64,000 nucleotides of DNA from Pseudomonas solani (GTDB taxonomy: Bacteria; Pseudomonadota; Gammaproteobacteria; Pseudomonadales; Pseudomonadaceae), in assembly GCF_026072635.1 (NCBI RefSeq), contig NZ_AP023081.1, positions 776,501 to 840,500 of the forward strand, read 5' to 3'. The position numbers and the translations under genes were made by a program. Shown one piece after another: positions 24,722 to 33,315 of the stretch (the first letter of the stretch is position 1; each line of letters starts with the position of its first letter). The notes under the pieces are model-generated. The model did no database searches. It had not been told where the DNA came from and saw nothing but the letters and a program-made list of their open reading frames with translations.

Positions 24722-26557
24722 TCAGGCCCGGCGACGACGCCAGAACCACAGCAGCAGCACGCCCAGGGTCAGCACCAGCGGAACCAGGACGATGTTGATG
24801 AGCTTGAGGGTACGGCCGAGTTTCTCGATATCGGCGTTGAGCTGGTAGTTGACCTCACGCAGCTCCTTGCGGATGCGCACCTTCTCCTGCATGAACTGCT
24901 GCAGGGTGGCCTGCTGTTCGGGGGTCAGTTCCAGGGCCTTGGTAGGGTCCTGGTTCTTCTGCAGGCTGGCCAGCTTCTCCTCGGTGTCGGCGAGGCGCTG
25001 CTGCAGCACCTGCTCCTGCTCGCGGAAGCGCGTCTCCGCCTCACGCTGCAGCGACTCGACCACGGTGAAGGGCCGGGTGAAGCGCCCCCGGGAGCGCACG
25101 CTGATCAGCGCTTCGGAACCGGTCAGGTTATCCAGGGCGTTGATGGCGAAGCCGGAGTTGTCGGCCCAGGGCTGCGGCACGCGCTGGCCGAAGAAGTCCT
25201 GCACCTGCACCCACATGCGATCGCTGAGCATGTCGGTGTCGGCGACCACGATGACGTTGATGTTGTCCGCCGCCTTGAGGCCGTCCTTGTGGCCCTCGAT
25301 GCCATCGGGGAAGGCGCTCTGCACCGGCCCGCCGATGCGCGCGGCGATGGCGTAGCGGTCGCCGCTGGGCTTCAGCTCGCGCATCAGCACATCGGGGTTG
25401 CGCAGGGTGGCGAAGATCCCGGCATCGAAGGGCATGGCGTATTCCGAGCTCTGGATCAGCGGCGCGAAATGGGTCTTCGCACCCTCCAGCGGGCGCAGGA
25501 TGCCCGCGGTGGCGACGGTGACCGTCTCCAGGCTGGAGGTGGCGATGTCGCTGGCGTCCAGGGCCTTCTTCGGCAGGCTCAGCCAACCGACGTGGCGCGC
25601 CGGGCGCTGGCCCTCGCCCATGCTCACCGACATGGCGTAGGCGCCATCGCCCACCACCTTGCCGGGCACCATCTCCAGGCCCCAGGCCTTGAACAGCGCC
25701 GGCAGGTCGGAGGCCTTGTCCTCGCCGCCCATCTCGCCGGGCATCTGCACGCCGTGGTCGGCTTCGCTGTAGGGGTCGACGAACACCAGCAGCTTGCCGC
25801 CGCGCAGGACGAACTGGTCGATGGCGTACTGGGTCTGCTGCGACAGGTTCTTCGGGTGCACCAGCAGCAGGACCGAAACCTTGTCGGGAATCTGGTCGAC
25901 GCTGGGCTTGATGCTCTCGATCTGGAACAGCTGGCGGATTTCCTCCATCACCATCCAGGGCTGGCCGGGCTGGCGGGTCTGCATGTCGAAGCCGCCATTG
26001 ATGGGCAACCCGGACATCACCCCGACCACCGGCCGCTGGGGCTTGGCCAGGCTCTGTACCAGGCGGCTGATCTCGTATTCGAGGAACTCCTCCTGGTCGA
26101 GGGGGAAGAACGGGATGATCTGCCGGTCATCGACGCTGTTGGTCCCGGCCAGGCCGAAGTAGACCGAATCGCCGCCCTGCTGCAGCGGCACCGCCTGCAG
26201 GCCGAACTCGGCGGCCTTGTCCTCGTCCTCGGAGAAGGGCTCGGGGTCGACGATGTGCAGCTTGATCTTGCCGTCCGCCGCCTGGGCATAGGCCTTGAGC
26301 ATCTCCTCCACGCGCTTGGCGTAGTTGCGCAGCACCACCAGGTCCTTGGCGGATTTGTCGGAGTAGAAGAAGTACAGGTTGATGGGCTCGTCCAACTCCC
26401 CGAGGATCTGCCGGGTGCCGTCGGAAATGGTGTAGAGCTTCTGCTCGGTGAGGTCGATGCGGGCGTTGGTCAGCGCCAGCCCGGAGACCATGTTGAACGC
26501 CAGGAAGGCCAGGGCGATAAGCAGCAGGCCGGCGCTGGAATACATCAGTTTCTTCAT
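24722..26557 (-). CDS. GldG-like ABC transporter auxiliary protein
   Basis: The 611-residue protein has an N-terminal helix (SSAGLLLIALAFLAFNMVSG), a large extracytoplasmic ABC_transp_aux region (DEPINLYFFYSDKSAKDLVVLRNY, VGVMSGLPINGG, GGKLLVFVDPYSEADHG), a coiled-coil stretch rich in Gln/Glu/Arg before the end, and a C-terminal helix (VLVPLVLTLGVLLLWFW) ending in Arg-Arg-Arg-Arg-Ala. It is the IFT-like domain partner seen in gliding-type ABC systems. It lies 1 bp after the permease gene. Confidence 0.87.
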   Translation of the reverse strand: MKKLMYSSAGLLLIALAFLAFNMVSGLALTNARIDLTEQKLYTISDGTRQILGELDEPINLYFFYSDKSAKDLVVLRNYAKRVEEMLKAYAQAADGKIKLHIVDPEPFSEDEDKAAEFGLQAVPLQQGGDSVYFGLAGTNSVDDRQIIPFFPLDQEEFLEYEISRLVQSLAKPQRPVVGVMSGLPINGGFDMQTRQPGQPWMVMEEIRQLFQIESIKPSVDQIPDKVSVLLLVHPKNLSQQTQYAIDQFVLRGGKLLVFVDPYSEADHGVQMPGEMGGEDKASDLPALFKAWGLEMVPGKVVGDGAYAMSVSMGEGQRPARHVGWLSLPKKALDASDIATSSLETVTVATAGILRPLEGAKTHFAPLIQSSEYAMPFDAGIFATLRNPDVLMRELKPSGDRYAIAARIGGPVQSAFPDGIEGHKDGLKAADNINVIVVADTDMLSDRMWVQVQDFFGQRVPQPWADNSGFAINALDNLTGSEALISVRSRGRFTRPFTVVESLQREAETRFREQEQVLQQRLADTEEKLASLQKNQDPTKALELTPEQQATLQQFMQEKVRIRKELREVNYQLNADIEKLGRTLKLINIVLVPLVLTLGVLLLWFWRRRRA

Positions 26558-26558
26558 G

Positions 26559-27293
26559 TCAGTCGGCCTTCTTCAGATCGACCACCACGGCGGTGGCGGC
26601 CAGCCAGGCGGCGATCAGGGTGACGAAATAGAGCAGGTCGCGCAGGTCGATCACGCCCTTGCTGATGGCCTCGAAGCGGGTCAGGAAACTCAGCGAGGCG
26701 ACCGCGTCCAGCAGCCATTGCGGGGCCCAGGTGCTGAAGGCGTCGAGCACCAGCGGGAAGCCGCTGACCATGAACAGGAAGCACATGACCACGGCGAGGA
26801 TGAAGGCGATCACCTGGTTCTTGGCCAGCGCCGACATGCACGAGCCGATGGCCAGGTACGAGCCCGCCAGCAGCCAGCTGCCGATGTAGCCGGTGATGAT
26901 GGCGCCGTTGTCCGGCTCGCCCAGGTAGTTGACCGTGACGATCATCGGGAAGGTCAGCAGCAGCGCCAGGCCGGCGAAGGCCCAGGCGGCGAGGAACTTG
27001 CCGGTGACCGCCTCGAAGCGGGTGATCGGCAACGTCATCAGTAGCTCGATGGAGCCTGACTTGCGCTCCTCCGCCCACAGGCGCATGGCGATGGCCGGCA
27101 CCAGGAACAGGTAGAGCCAGGGGTGGAAGTTGAAGAAGGGCGCGAGGCTGGCCTGGCCGCTCTCGAAGAAACCGCCCAGGTAGAAGGTGAAGACCCCGGA
27201 CAGCACCAGGAAGATCACGATGAACACATAGGCCAGCGGCGTGGCGAAGTAGCTCGCCAGCTCGCGCTTGAATATGACCGGCAACTGCTTCAT
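26559..27293 (-). CDS. ABC-2-type permease (GldF-like)
   Basis: The 244-residue protein has six hydrophobic segments (YVFIVIFLVLSGVFTFYLGGF, FAGLALLLTFPMIVTVNYLG, GSYLAIGSCMSALAKNQVIAFILAVVMCFLFM and others) and the RLWAEERKSGSIELLMTLPIT loop typical of ABC-2 permeases, which couples to the ATPase. Its ATG overlaps the ATPase stop (ATGA). Confidence 0.9.
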   Translation of the reverse strand: MKQLPVIFKRELASYFATPLAYVFIVIFLVLSGVFTFYLGGFFESGQASLAPFFNFHPWLYLFLVPAIAMRLWAEERKSGSIELLMTLPITRFEAVTGKFLAAWAFAGLALLLTFPMIVTVNYLGEPDNGAIITGYIGSWLLAGSYLAIGSCMSALAKNQVIAFILAVVMCFLFMVSGFPLVLDAFSTWAPQWLLDAVASLSFLTRFEAISKGVIDLRDLLYFVTLIAAWLAATAVVVDLKKAD

Positions 27294-28213
27294 GCCGCCT
27301 CTCCCCGGGTCAGGCTGCGGAACACTTCATCCAGGCGACCCCGCTCGACATCCAGCTCCTTGACCTTCCAGCCGCGCTGGTGGATGAGCTGGTTGACCTG
27401 CGGGAAGATCACCTCGCCAGGCTTGGCCAGCACCGTCAGGCCGCTGCCGTGGGGGTTCTCCTCCACGCCGGCAACGCCCGGCAATACCGCCAGGGCCAGT
27501 GGGTCCAGGGGCTCGTCGGCCACCAGGGTCACCGCCTGGTGATAGCGCGAACGGCTCTCCAGCTCGTAGGGGGTGCCATCGGCCACCAGCTTGCCGGCGG
27601 CGATCACCACCGCGCGGGTGCACACCGCCGCCACCTCTTCGAGGATGTGGGTGGAAATGATCACGATCTTGTCCTGGGCCAGGCTCTGGATCAGCTGGCG
27701 CACCTGGTGCTTCTGGTTAGGGTCGAGGCCGTCGGTGGGCTCGTCGAGGATCAGCACGCGAGGGTCGTGGAGAATCGCCTGGGCCAGGCCGACACGGCGC
27801 TTGAAGCCCTTGGACAGGGTATCGATGGATTGCCCCAGCACCTTGTCCAGCTCCACCTGGCCGGCGGCGCGGGTCACCCGCTGCTTCTTCTCGGCGCCAC
27901 GGAAGCCGCGTACCTCGGCGATGAATTCGAGGAAGCCGCGCACCGTCATGTCGCCATAGCAGGGCGCACCTTCGGGGAGGTAGCCGATCTGCTGCTGGGC
28001 CTGGAGGGTGCGGGTCTGGATGTCGAAACCGAGCACGCTCGCAGTGCCGGAGGTCGGCGCGAGAAACCCGGTGAGCATCTTCATGGTGGTGGACTTGCCG
28101 GCACCGTTCGGGCCGAGGAAGCCGAGCACCTCCCCCTGCTGGACGCCGAAGGACAGGTCATCCACCACTGTGTGCTGCGCGAAACGCTTGGTCAGTTTTT
28201 TTAGTTCGATCAT
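27290..28213 (-). CDS. ABC transporter ATP-binding protein (GldA-like)
   Basis: The 307-residue ATPase has Walker A GPNGAGKST, a Q-loop in LQAQQQIGYLPEGAPCYGDMTV, the signature-region LSKGFKRRVGLAQAIL and Walker B VLILDEPTDGLDPNQ. The C-terminal 80 residues form the extra domain of drug/polysaccharide-type ABC-2 ATPases. I chose the ATG at 28213 (MIELKKLTKRF). It is the first gene of the four-gene minus operon and diverges from plsB. Confidence 0.92.
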   Translation of the reverse strand: MIELKKLTKRFAQHTVVDDLSFGVQQGEVLGFLGPNGAGKSTTMKMLTGFLAPTSGTASVLGFDIQTRTLQAQQQIGYLPEGAPCYGDMTVRGFLEFIAEVRGFRGAEKKQRVTRAAGQVELDKVLGQSIDTLSKGFKRRVGLAQAILHDPRVLILDEPTDGLDPNQKHQVRQLIQSLAQDKIVIISTHILEEVAAVCTRAVVIAAGKLVADGTPYELESRSRYHQAVTLVADEPLDPLALAVLPGVAGVEENPHGSGLTVLAKPGEVIFPQVNQLIHQRGWKVKELDVERGRLDEVFRSLTRGEAA

Positions 28214-28441
28214 GGCCTCTACCCCAAAAGGGAAAAGCCCCGGCCATGCTGGCCGCTGGGGCCTTGCAAAACGCCGGCGGACTATAAGGAGTCTCCCGGC
28301 GGCATAGCAAGACAGCAGAAGATTCCGGAAGTTTCCTGGCGGCCCCATGGTTTTCAGACCGTTAGGTGCTTTTTGCGGCTGGATGGCGAATACGGCAAAC
28401 TAGCCACCCCGAGCACTCGCTCGTTCGACTACAGACTCCGT

Positions 28442-30940
28442 ATGACCCGCTCGCCCTTCCGCCGCCTGGCCTTCGGTACCCTGCGCCGCCTCCTTTATCT
28501 CTGGGTGCGCTCGGAAACCATCAACCAGTCCGCCTTCACCCTCAAGCTCGACCGCAGCAAGCCGGTGCTCTATGTGCTCCAGCAACCTTCGGCCAGCGAC
28601 CTGGCGGTGGTGGACCGGGAGTGCACCAAGGCCGGCCTGCCCCGCCCGGTGCTGCCGGTGGCGGTGGGCGACACCCTCGAGCCCGCCGCCTTCTTCTACC
28701 TGACCCCCGAACCCGGCTGGTTCGGCGGCCAGGACAAGCGCGGCACCTCGCCGACCCTGGTGCGGGTGCTCGACGCCATCCAGCAGCACGCCGTGGATGA
28801 CGCGCAGATCATTCCGGTCACGGTGTTCTGGGGCCAGTCCCCGGACCGCGAGACCAGCCCCTGGAAGCTGCTGTTCGCCGACAGCTGGGCTGTCACCGGG
28901 CGCCTGCGCAAGCTGGTCAGCATCCTCATCCTCGGGCGCAAGACCCGCGTGCAGTTCTCCGCCCCCATCCACCTGCGCGAGCTGATCGCCCAGGGCAAGG
29001 GCCCGGAGCGCACCCAGCGCATGGTGCAGCGCATCCTGCGGGTGCACTTCCGCAACCAGAAGACCGCCGTCATCGGCCCCGACCTCTCCCACCGCCGCAA
29101 CCTGGTCAAGGGCCTGGTGCACGCGCCCCAGGTGCGCCAGGTGATAGCCGAGGAAGCCGAGCGCGAGAAGATCAGCCCGGCCAAGGCCGAGGCCCAGGCG
29201 CTCAAGTACGGCAACGAGATCGCCTCCGACTTCGCCTACACCGCCATCCGCTTCCTCGAAGTGGTGCTGAGCTGGTTCTGGAACAAGCTCTATGAAGGCA
29301 TCAAGGTCAACCACATCGAAGGGGTGCAGGAGATCGCCCAGGGCCACGAAGTCATCTACGTGCCCTGCCACCGCAGCCACATCGACTACCTGCTGCTCTC
29401 CTACCTGCTGTTCCGCAACGGCCTGACCCCGCCGCACATCGCTGCCGGCATCAACCTCAACATGCCGGTGATCGGCGGCCTGCTGCGTCGCGGCGGCGCC
29501 TTCTTCATGCGCCGTACCTTCAAGGGCAACCCGCTCTACACCGCGGTGTTCAACGAATACCTGCACACCCTGTTCAGCCGTGGCTTCCCGGTGGAGTACT
29601 TCGTCGAGGGCGGACGTTCGCGCACCGGCCGCATGCTCCACCCGAAAACCGGCATGCTCGCCATCACCCTGCGCAGCTTCCTGCGCTCCTCGCGCCTGCC
29701 CATCGTCTTCGTGCCGGTCTACATCGGCTACGAGCGCGTGCTGGAAGGCCGCACCTACCTGGGCGAGCTGCGTGGCGCGAGCAAGAAGAAAGAATCCATC
29801 TTCGACATCTTCAAAGTCATCGGCGCCCTCAAGCTGCGCTTCGGCAGCGTCGCGGTGAACTTCGGCGAGCCGATCAAGCTCGCCGAATTCCTCGACCAGG
29901 AACAGCCGACCTGGCGCGACCAGGAACTGGGCCCGCAGTACCGCCCGGAATGGCTCAGCGACACCACCAACAAGCTGGCCACCCGCGTCGCCCGCCACCT
30001 CAACGACGCGGCGGCGATCAACCCGGTCAACCTGGTGGCCCTGGCGCTGCTGTCCACCAGCCGCCTGGCCCTGGACGAACGCGCCCTGACCCGCGTGCTC
30101 GACCTCTACCTGGCCCTGCTGCGCGCCGTGCCCTACTCGCCCCACGCCACCCTGCCGGAAGGCGATGGCCAGGCGCTGATCCAGTACGTGCAGAGCATGA
30201 ACCTGCTGGCCGAGCAGAAGGACGCCCTGGGCAAGATCCTCTACCTGGACGAGCAGAACGCCGTCCTGATGACCTACTACCGCAACAACGTGCTGCACAT
30301 CTTCGCCCTGCCGGCGCTGCTCGCCAGCTTCTTCCAGAGCAGCGGGCGCATGAGCCGCGAGCAGATCCTGCGCTACACCCGCGCGCTCTACCCCTACCTG
30401 CAGGCCGAACTGTTCATCCGCTGGAACCTGGACGAGCTGGATGCCGTGGTCGACCAGTGGCTGGAGGCCTTCGTCGAACAGGGGCTGCTGAAGTTCGAGA
30501 ACGAAACCTATGTGCGCCCGGCGCCGAGCTCGCGCCAGTTCGTGCTGCTGACGCTGCTCTCGCGCTCCATCGCCCAGACCCTGCAACGCTTCTACATGGC
30601 CATCGCCCTGCTGCTCAACGCCGGGCAGAACCAGCTGGCCGCCGAGGAACTGGAAGACCTGTGCACCGTGATGGCCCAGCGCCTGTCGATCCTCCACGGC
30701 CTCAACGCCCCGGAGTTCTTCGACAAGAGCCTGTTCCGCCACTTCATCCAGACCCTCCTCGACCAGCGCGTGCTGCGCCAGGACGAAGCCGGCAAGCTCA
30801 GCTACCACCCAGCCCTGGGTGACCTCGCCGAAGGCGCGGCCAAGCGCGTGCTGCCGGCCGAGATCCGCCTGTCGATCCGCCAGGTCGCCCTGGAACGCCA
30901 GGGCGAAGCCGAGACCGAAGCGCCGGTCGACGCGCCCTGA
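28442..30940 (+). CDS. plsB: Glycerol-3-phosphate 1-O-acyltransferase
   Basis: PlsB acylates sn-glycerol 3-phosphate at position 1, starting phospholipid synthesis at the inner membrane. The 832-residue protein has the acyltransferase block I H(X)4D in PCHRSHIDYLLLSY (His310, Asp315), block III FVEGGRSRTGRM and block IV VPVYIGYERVLEG. The start MTRSPFRRLAFGTLRRLLYLW fits my memory of the P. aeruginosa protein; an in-frame ATG 69 bp up is less likely. The ribosome site is weak. Confidence 0.96.
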   Translation: MTRSPFRRLAFGTLRRLLYLWVRSETINQSAFTLKLDRSKPVLYVLQQPSASDLAVVDRECTKAGLPRPVLPVAVGDTLEPAAFFYLTPEPGWFGGQDKRGTSPTLVRVLDAIQQHAVDDAQIIPVTVFWGQSPDRETSPWKLLFADSWAVTGRLRKLVSILILGRKTRVQFSAPIHLRELIAQGKGPERTQRMVQRILRVHFRNQKTAVIGPDLSHRRNLVKGLVHAPQVRQVIAEEAEREKISPAKAEAQALKYGNEIASDFAYTAIRFLEVVLSWFWNKLYEGIKVNHIEGVQEIAQGHEVIYVPCHRSHIDYLLLSYLLFRNGLTPPHIAAGINLNMPVIGGLLRRGGAFFMRRTFKGNPLYTAVFNEYLHTLFSRGFPVEYFVEGGRSRTGRMLHPKTGMLAITLRSFLRSSRLPIVFVPVYIGYERVLEGRTYLGELRGASKKKESIFDIFKVIGALKLRFGSVAVNFGEPIKLAEFLDQEQPTWRDQELGPQYRPEWLSDTTNKLATRVARHLNDAAAINPVNLVALALLSTSRLALDERALTRVLDLYLALLRAVPYSPHATLPEGDGQALIQYVQSMNLLAEQKDALGKILYLDEQNAVLMTYYRNNVLHIFALPALLASFFQSSGRMSREQILRYTRALYPYLQAELFIRWNLDELDAVVDQWLEAFVEQGLLKFENETYVRPAPSSRQFVLLTLLSRSIAQTLQRFYMAIALLLNAGQNQLAAEELEDLCTVMAQRLSILHGLNAPEFFDKSLFRHFIQTLLDQRVLRQDEAGKLSYHPALGDLAEGAAKRVLPAEIRLSIRQVALERQGEAETEAPVDAP

Positions 30941-31092
30941 CCCCCCGCCCGGGGCCGGCCCTCCTCCTCCGAACATTTAGGGAACTCGCCTACAAGCCGC
31001 TGGGGATCGTGCCGAGCGGCCTGCTCGTGCCCGCTCAGTACCATGGCCGGCCTGCGCCCAGCAGGACTCCTTCAACGAGGACGATGCCGACC

Positions 31093-31356
31093 ATGCTGCT
31101 CAGATCAATCCCCATCCAGAACGCCGAGGGCCAGACGCTCAATGCCGCCATCCTCTGCTGTTTCGGGATCGCCGCCCTGGAGCGCGACTTCCTTCTCTAT
31201 ACCCTCGACGAGCCCCAACCCGGCCGACGCTGCAAGGCCTACATCGCCGAGCTCACCCTCAATCCCGAGGGCTACAGCCTGAACGCCATCGAGGACCACC
31301 ACTGGAGCCAGGTGAAACGGGTGCTCAAGGAGCTGACCCGGGAGCGCTGCTCATGA
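31093..31356 (+). CDS. Conserved small protein, unknown function
   Basis: The 87-residue soluble protein (MLLRSIPIQNAEGQTLNAAILCCFGIAAL..) has two adjacent cysteines and no signal or membrane segment. An ATG at 31084 would add MPT but lies only 2-3 nt from the GAGGA ribosome site, so I prefer 31093. Its stop overlaps the ATG of the next gene (ATGA), showing a two-gene coupled unit. I do not recognise a domain. Confidence 0.7.
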   Translation: MLLRSIPIQNAEGQTLNAAILCCFGIAALERDFLLYTLDEPQPGRRCKAYIAELTLNPEGYSLNAIEDHHWSQVKRVLKELTRERCS

Positions 31357-31852
31357 GCCCCGCCAGCATGCGCTGGAATTCCACCTGCTGAACCTCAAGG
31401 CGCTGCCGCTGATCCAGCCCATGAAACCGAGCCGCGTGGAAGAGCACCGCACGGTGCTGCTCGACCGCGACGCGCTGGAGCGGCTCATGGCCGTCGCCAG
31501 CAAAGCCCACCGCGAGCAGGAGCACGGCACCTGGAATATCGCCGCGGCGCCAGGCAAGGCAGCGCCACCCGCGACATCCGGTCGCGCGGCGCATCTGCAG
31601 CGCCTGGAAAGGGACCTCGCCGAGCGCATGGAGCGACTCCAGCAGCAGGCCCGCGAACTGGCCAGGCGCGAAGCGGAACTGGAGCGCCGGGAATCCAGCC
31701 TGGCCGAGCGCGAGGCGGCGCAGCGCCAGCGCGGCCGGAGCATGGCGCTGCGACTGGAACAGCTGGTCAGCGCCCAGCGGCGCCTGCAGGAACTCAGCCG
31801 CGTGTTGCAGGAGCGTGCGCCGGTCTCGAAGGCCGACGCCGACGGTCGATGA
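31353..31852 (+). pseudogene. Coiled-coil protein, unknown function, with a 1-base frameshift near the start
   Basis: From the ATG at 31353 the frame stops after 12 codons, while a coding-like frame (QHALEFHLLNLKALPLIQP..) runs open from upstream through 31852. Adding one C to the four-C run at 31358-31361 joins them as MSPRQHALEFHLLNLK.. for 166 residues. The C-terminal half is a strong coiled coil (LERDLAERMERLQQQARELA, RREAELERRESSLAEREAAQ). The ATGA overlap with the upstream stop supports 31353 as the real start. If no correction is made, an internal ATG at 31421 gives 143 residues. Confidence 0.7.
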
Positions 31853-31936
31853 TCCGATCCGGGCGCACGGGTGCTGTACCCCCGCGCCCTCGCTTCTATA
31901 GTGTGTCTATCGCCGCCAACGGACCACGAGACTCCC

Positions 31937-32334
31937 ATGAAATCGCCCAGCCTGCTGCTCGCCAGCGCCCTGCTCGTCGCCTGCACCACCGTCCAGCCCC
32001 GACCCAGGCCCATCTCAATGGCGAGGTCTTCTACCTGCAACGCAGCGCCTTGCCGCCGGATGCCACGCTGCGCGTCTCGCTGCAGGACGTCTCGCTGGCC
32101 GATGCCCCCGCCCGCGAGCTCGCCTACCAGCAGGGCCGGGTCGAAGGCCAGGTGCCCCTGCCCTTCCAGCTCAGCTACGACCCGGCCAACCTGCAGCCCG
32201 GCCATGACTATGCGGTGAGCGCGCGCATCGAGCGCGACGGCAAGCTGCTGTTCATCAGCACCGAGCGCCACTCGGTTAAACTCGACGGCAGCGACCCGCA
32301 GCCCCTGCGCATCAAGGTCGATGCCGTTCCCTGA
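31937..32334 (+). pseudogene. YbaY-like lipoprotein, with a 1-base frameshift after the signal peptide
   Basis: MKSPSLLLASALLVAC is a lipoprotein signal (lipid Cys16). The frame is then lost, and the mature domain (AHLNGEVFYLQRSALPPDATLRV, VPLPFQLSYDP, SVKLDGSDPQPLRIKVD) continues in another frame to 32334. That domain resembles the YbaY/type III secretion lipoprotein beta-sandwich family. Adding one C to the run at 31997-32000 gives a continuous 132-residue lipoprotein. An alternative upstream start in the second frame would remove the signal peptide and is unlikely. Confidence 0.82.
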
Positions 32335-32365
32335 CAACCCGCCTTTCCGCCATAAGGATGCCGCC

Positions 32366-33043
32366 ATGTTCCGACTCACCACCCTGGTCGCCGGCCTCGC
32401 CCTCTCCGCCAGCGCCTTCGCCCTCTCCCTCAGCGACCTCAGCCAGCAGGACGCCAGCGGCGGCCTCAAGGACGCGCTCACCCAGGGCGCCAAGGTCGCC
32501 GTGCAGCAACTCGGCAAGCCGGGCGGCTTCAGCGAAAACCCCGAAGTGCGCATCGAGCTGCCGGGCAAACTCGGCAAGGCCGCCAAGACCATGAAGATGA
32601 TGGGCATGGGTGCCCAGGTCGACCAGCTGGAAGCCAGCATGAACAAGGCCGCCGAAGCCGCCGTGCCGGAAGCCCAGGCGCTGCTGGTGGACGCGGTGAA
32701 GAAGATGACCGTGCAGGACGCCAAGGGCATCCTCTCCGGCCCCGAGGATTCCGCCACCCAGTACCTGAACAAGACCAGCCGCGAACAGCTGCGCGCCAAG
32801 TTCCTGCCCATCGTCAAGAAAGCCACCGACCAGGTCGGCCTGGCCAAGCAGTACAACAGCTTCGCCGGCCAGGCCGCGAGCTTCGGTGTGGTCGACGCCA
32901 AGAGCGCCAACATCGAAAGCTACGTGACCGAAGAAGCCCTCGACGGCCTGTTCAAGATGATCGCCGACCAGGAAGCCAGCATCCGCAAGAACCCAGCCGC
33001 CGCGGCCACCGGCCTGGCGAAAAAGGTCTTCGGCGTACTCTGA
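32366..33043 (+). CDS. DUF4197 family secreted protein
   Basis: The 225-residue protein has a cleavable signal (MFRLTTLVAGLALSASAFA) and a helical domain containing LSLSDLSQQDASGGLKDALTQGA, ILSGPEDSATQYL and FDGLF-like ends (EEALDGLFKMIADQEASIRKNP), hallmarks of DUF4197. AAGGA precedes the ATG at 32366. It lies 31 bp after the YbaY-like gene and ends at a strong terminator. Function unknown; periplasmic. Confidence 0.9.
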   Translation: MFRLTTLVAGLALSASAFALSLSDLSQQDASGGLKDALTQGAKVAVQQLGKPGGFSENPEVRIELPGKLGKAAKTMKMMGMGAQVDQLEASMNKAAEAAVPEAQALLVDAVKKMTVQDAKGILSGPEDSATQYLNKTSREQLRAKFLPIVKKATDQVGLAKQYNSFAGQAASFGVVDAKSANIESYVTEEALDGLFKMIADQEASIRKNPAAAATGLAKKVFGVL

Positions 33044-33059
33044 GCCTCAGCCCGAAACG

Positions 33060-33088
33060 AAAAAGCCCGGCCAAGCGCCGGGCTTTTT
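33060..33088 (+). terminator. Intrinsic terminator after the DUF4197 gene
   Basis: AAAAAGCCCGG pairs with CCGGGCTTTTT around a 7-nt loop. The symmetry gives T-runs on both strands, so it could also stop minus-strand read-through. Confidence 0.9.
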
Positions 33089-33127
33089 CATGTCCAATTT
33101 CTCGTAGGCATCCGAGACTGTGTAGTG

Positions 33128-33290
33128 GCGTGATTCGCGAATGAATTCCCACAAGGGCGGCGGCGCTGTGCACCGCTTGGCGACTGAAGTCGCCCCTACA
33201 GAGGCCCCACCGCTTGAGCGCGACCGCTGTATAGGGTGGAGGTCGCTCTTTACCTCCACCAGGCGGAGTCGAAGGCGGCACAGGTTCATG
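33128..33290 (+). repeat. Dispersed hairpin repeat, family A copy 1 (DUF4197/Rieske junction)
   Basis: The element includes ATTCGCGAATGAATTC, GGCGACT-GA-AGTCGCC and the stem GGTGGAGGT (33235-33243) with ACCTCCACC (33252-33260), then CAGGCGGAGTCGAAGGCGGCACAGG. Closely similar copies are at 55148-55246 and 58081-58220. It lies between convergent genes. Confidence 0.85.
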
Positions 33291-33315
33291 CCTGGACTGC
33301 GCCCCGCGCTCGCGA

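Noticed and set aside
31849..32334. Longer start for the YbaY-like gene in the second frame
   Set aside because: It would replace a clear lipobox signal with Arg/Pro-rich sequence lacking family resemblance.
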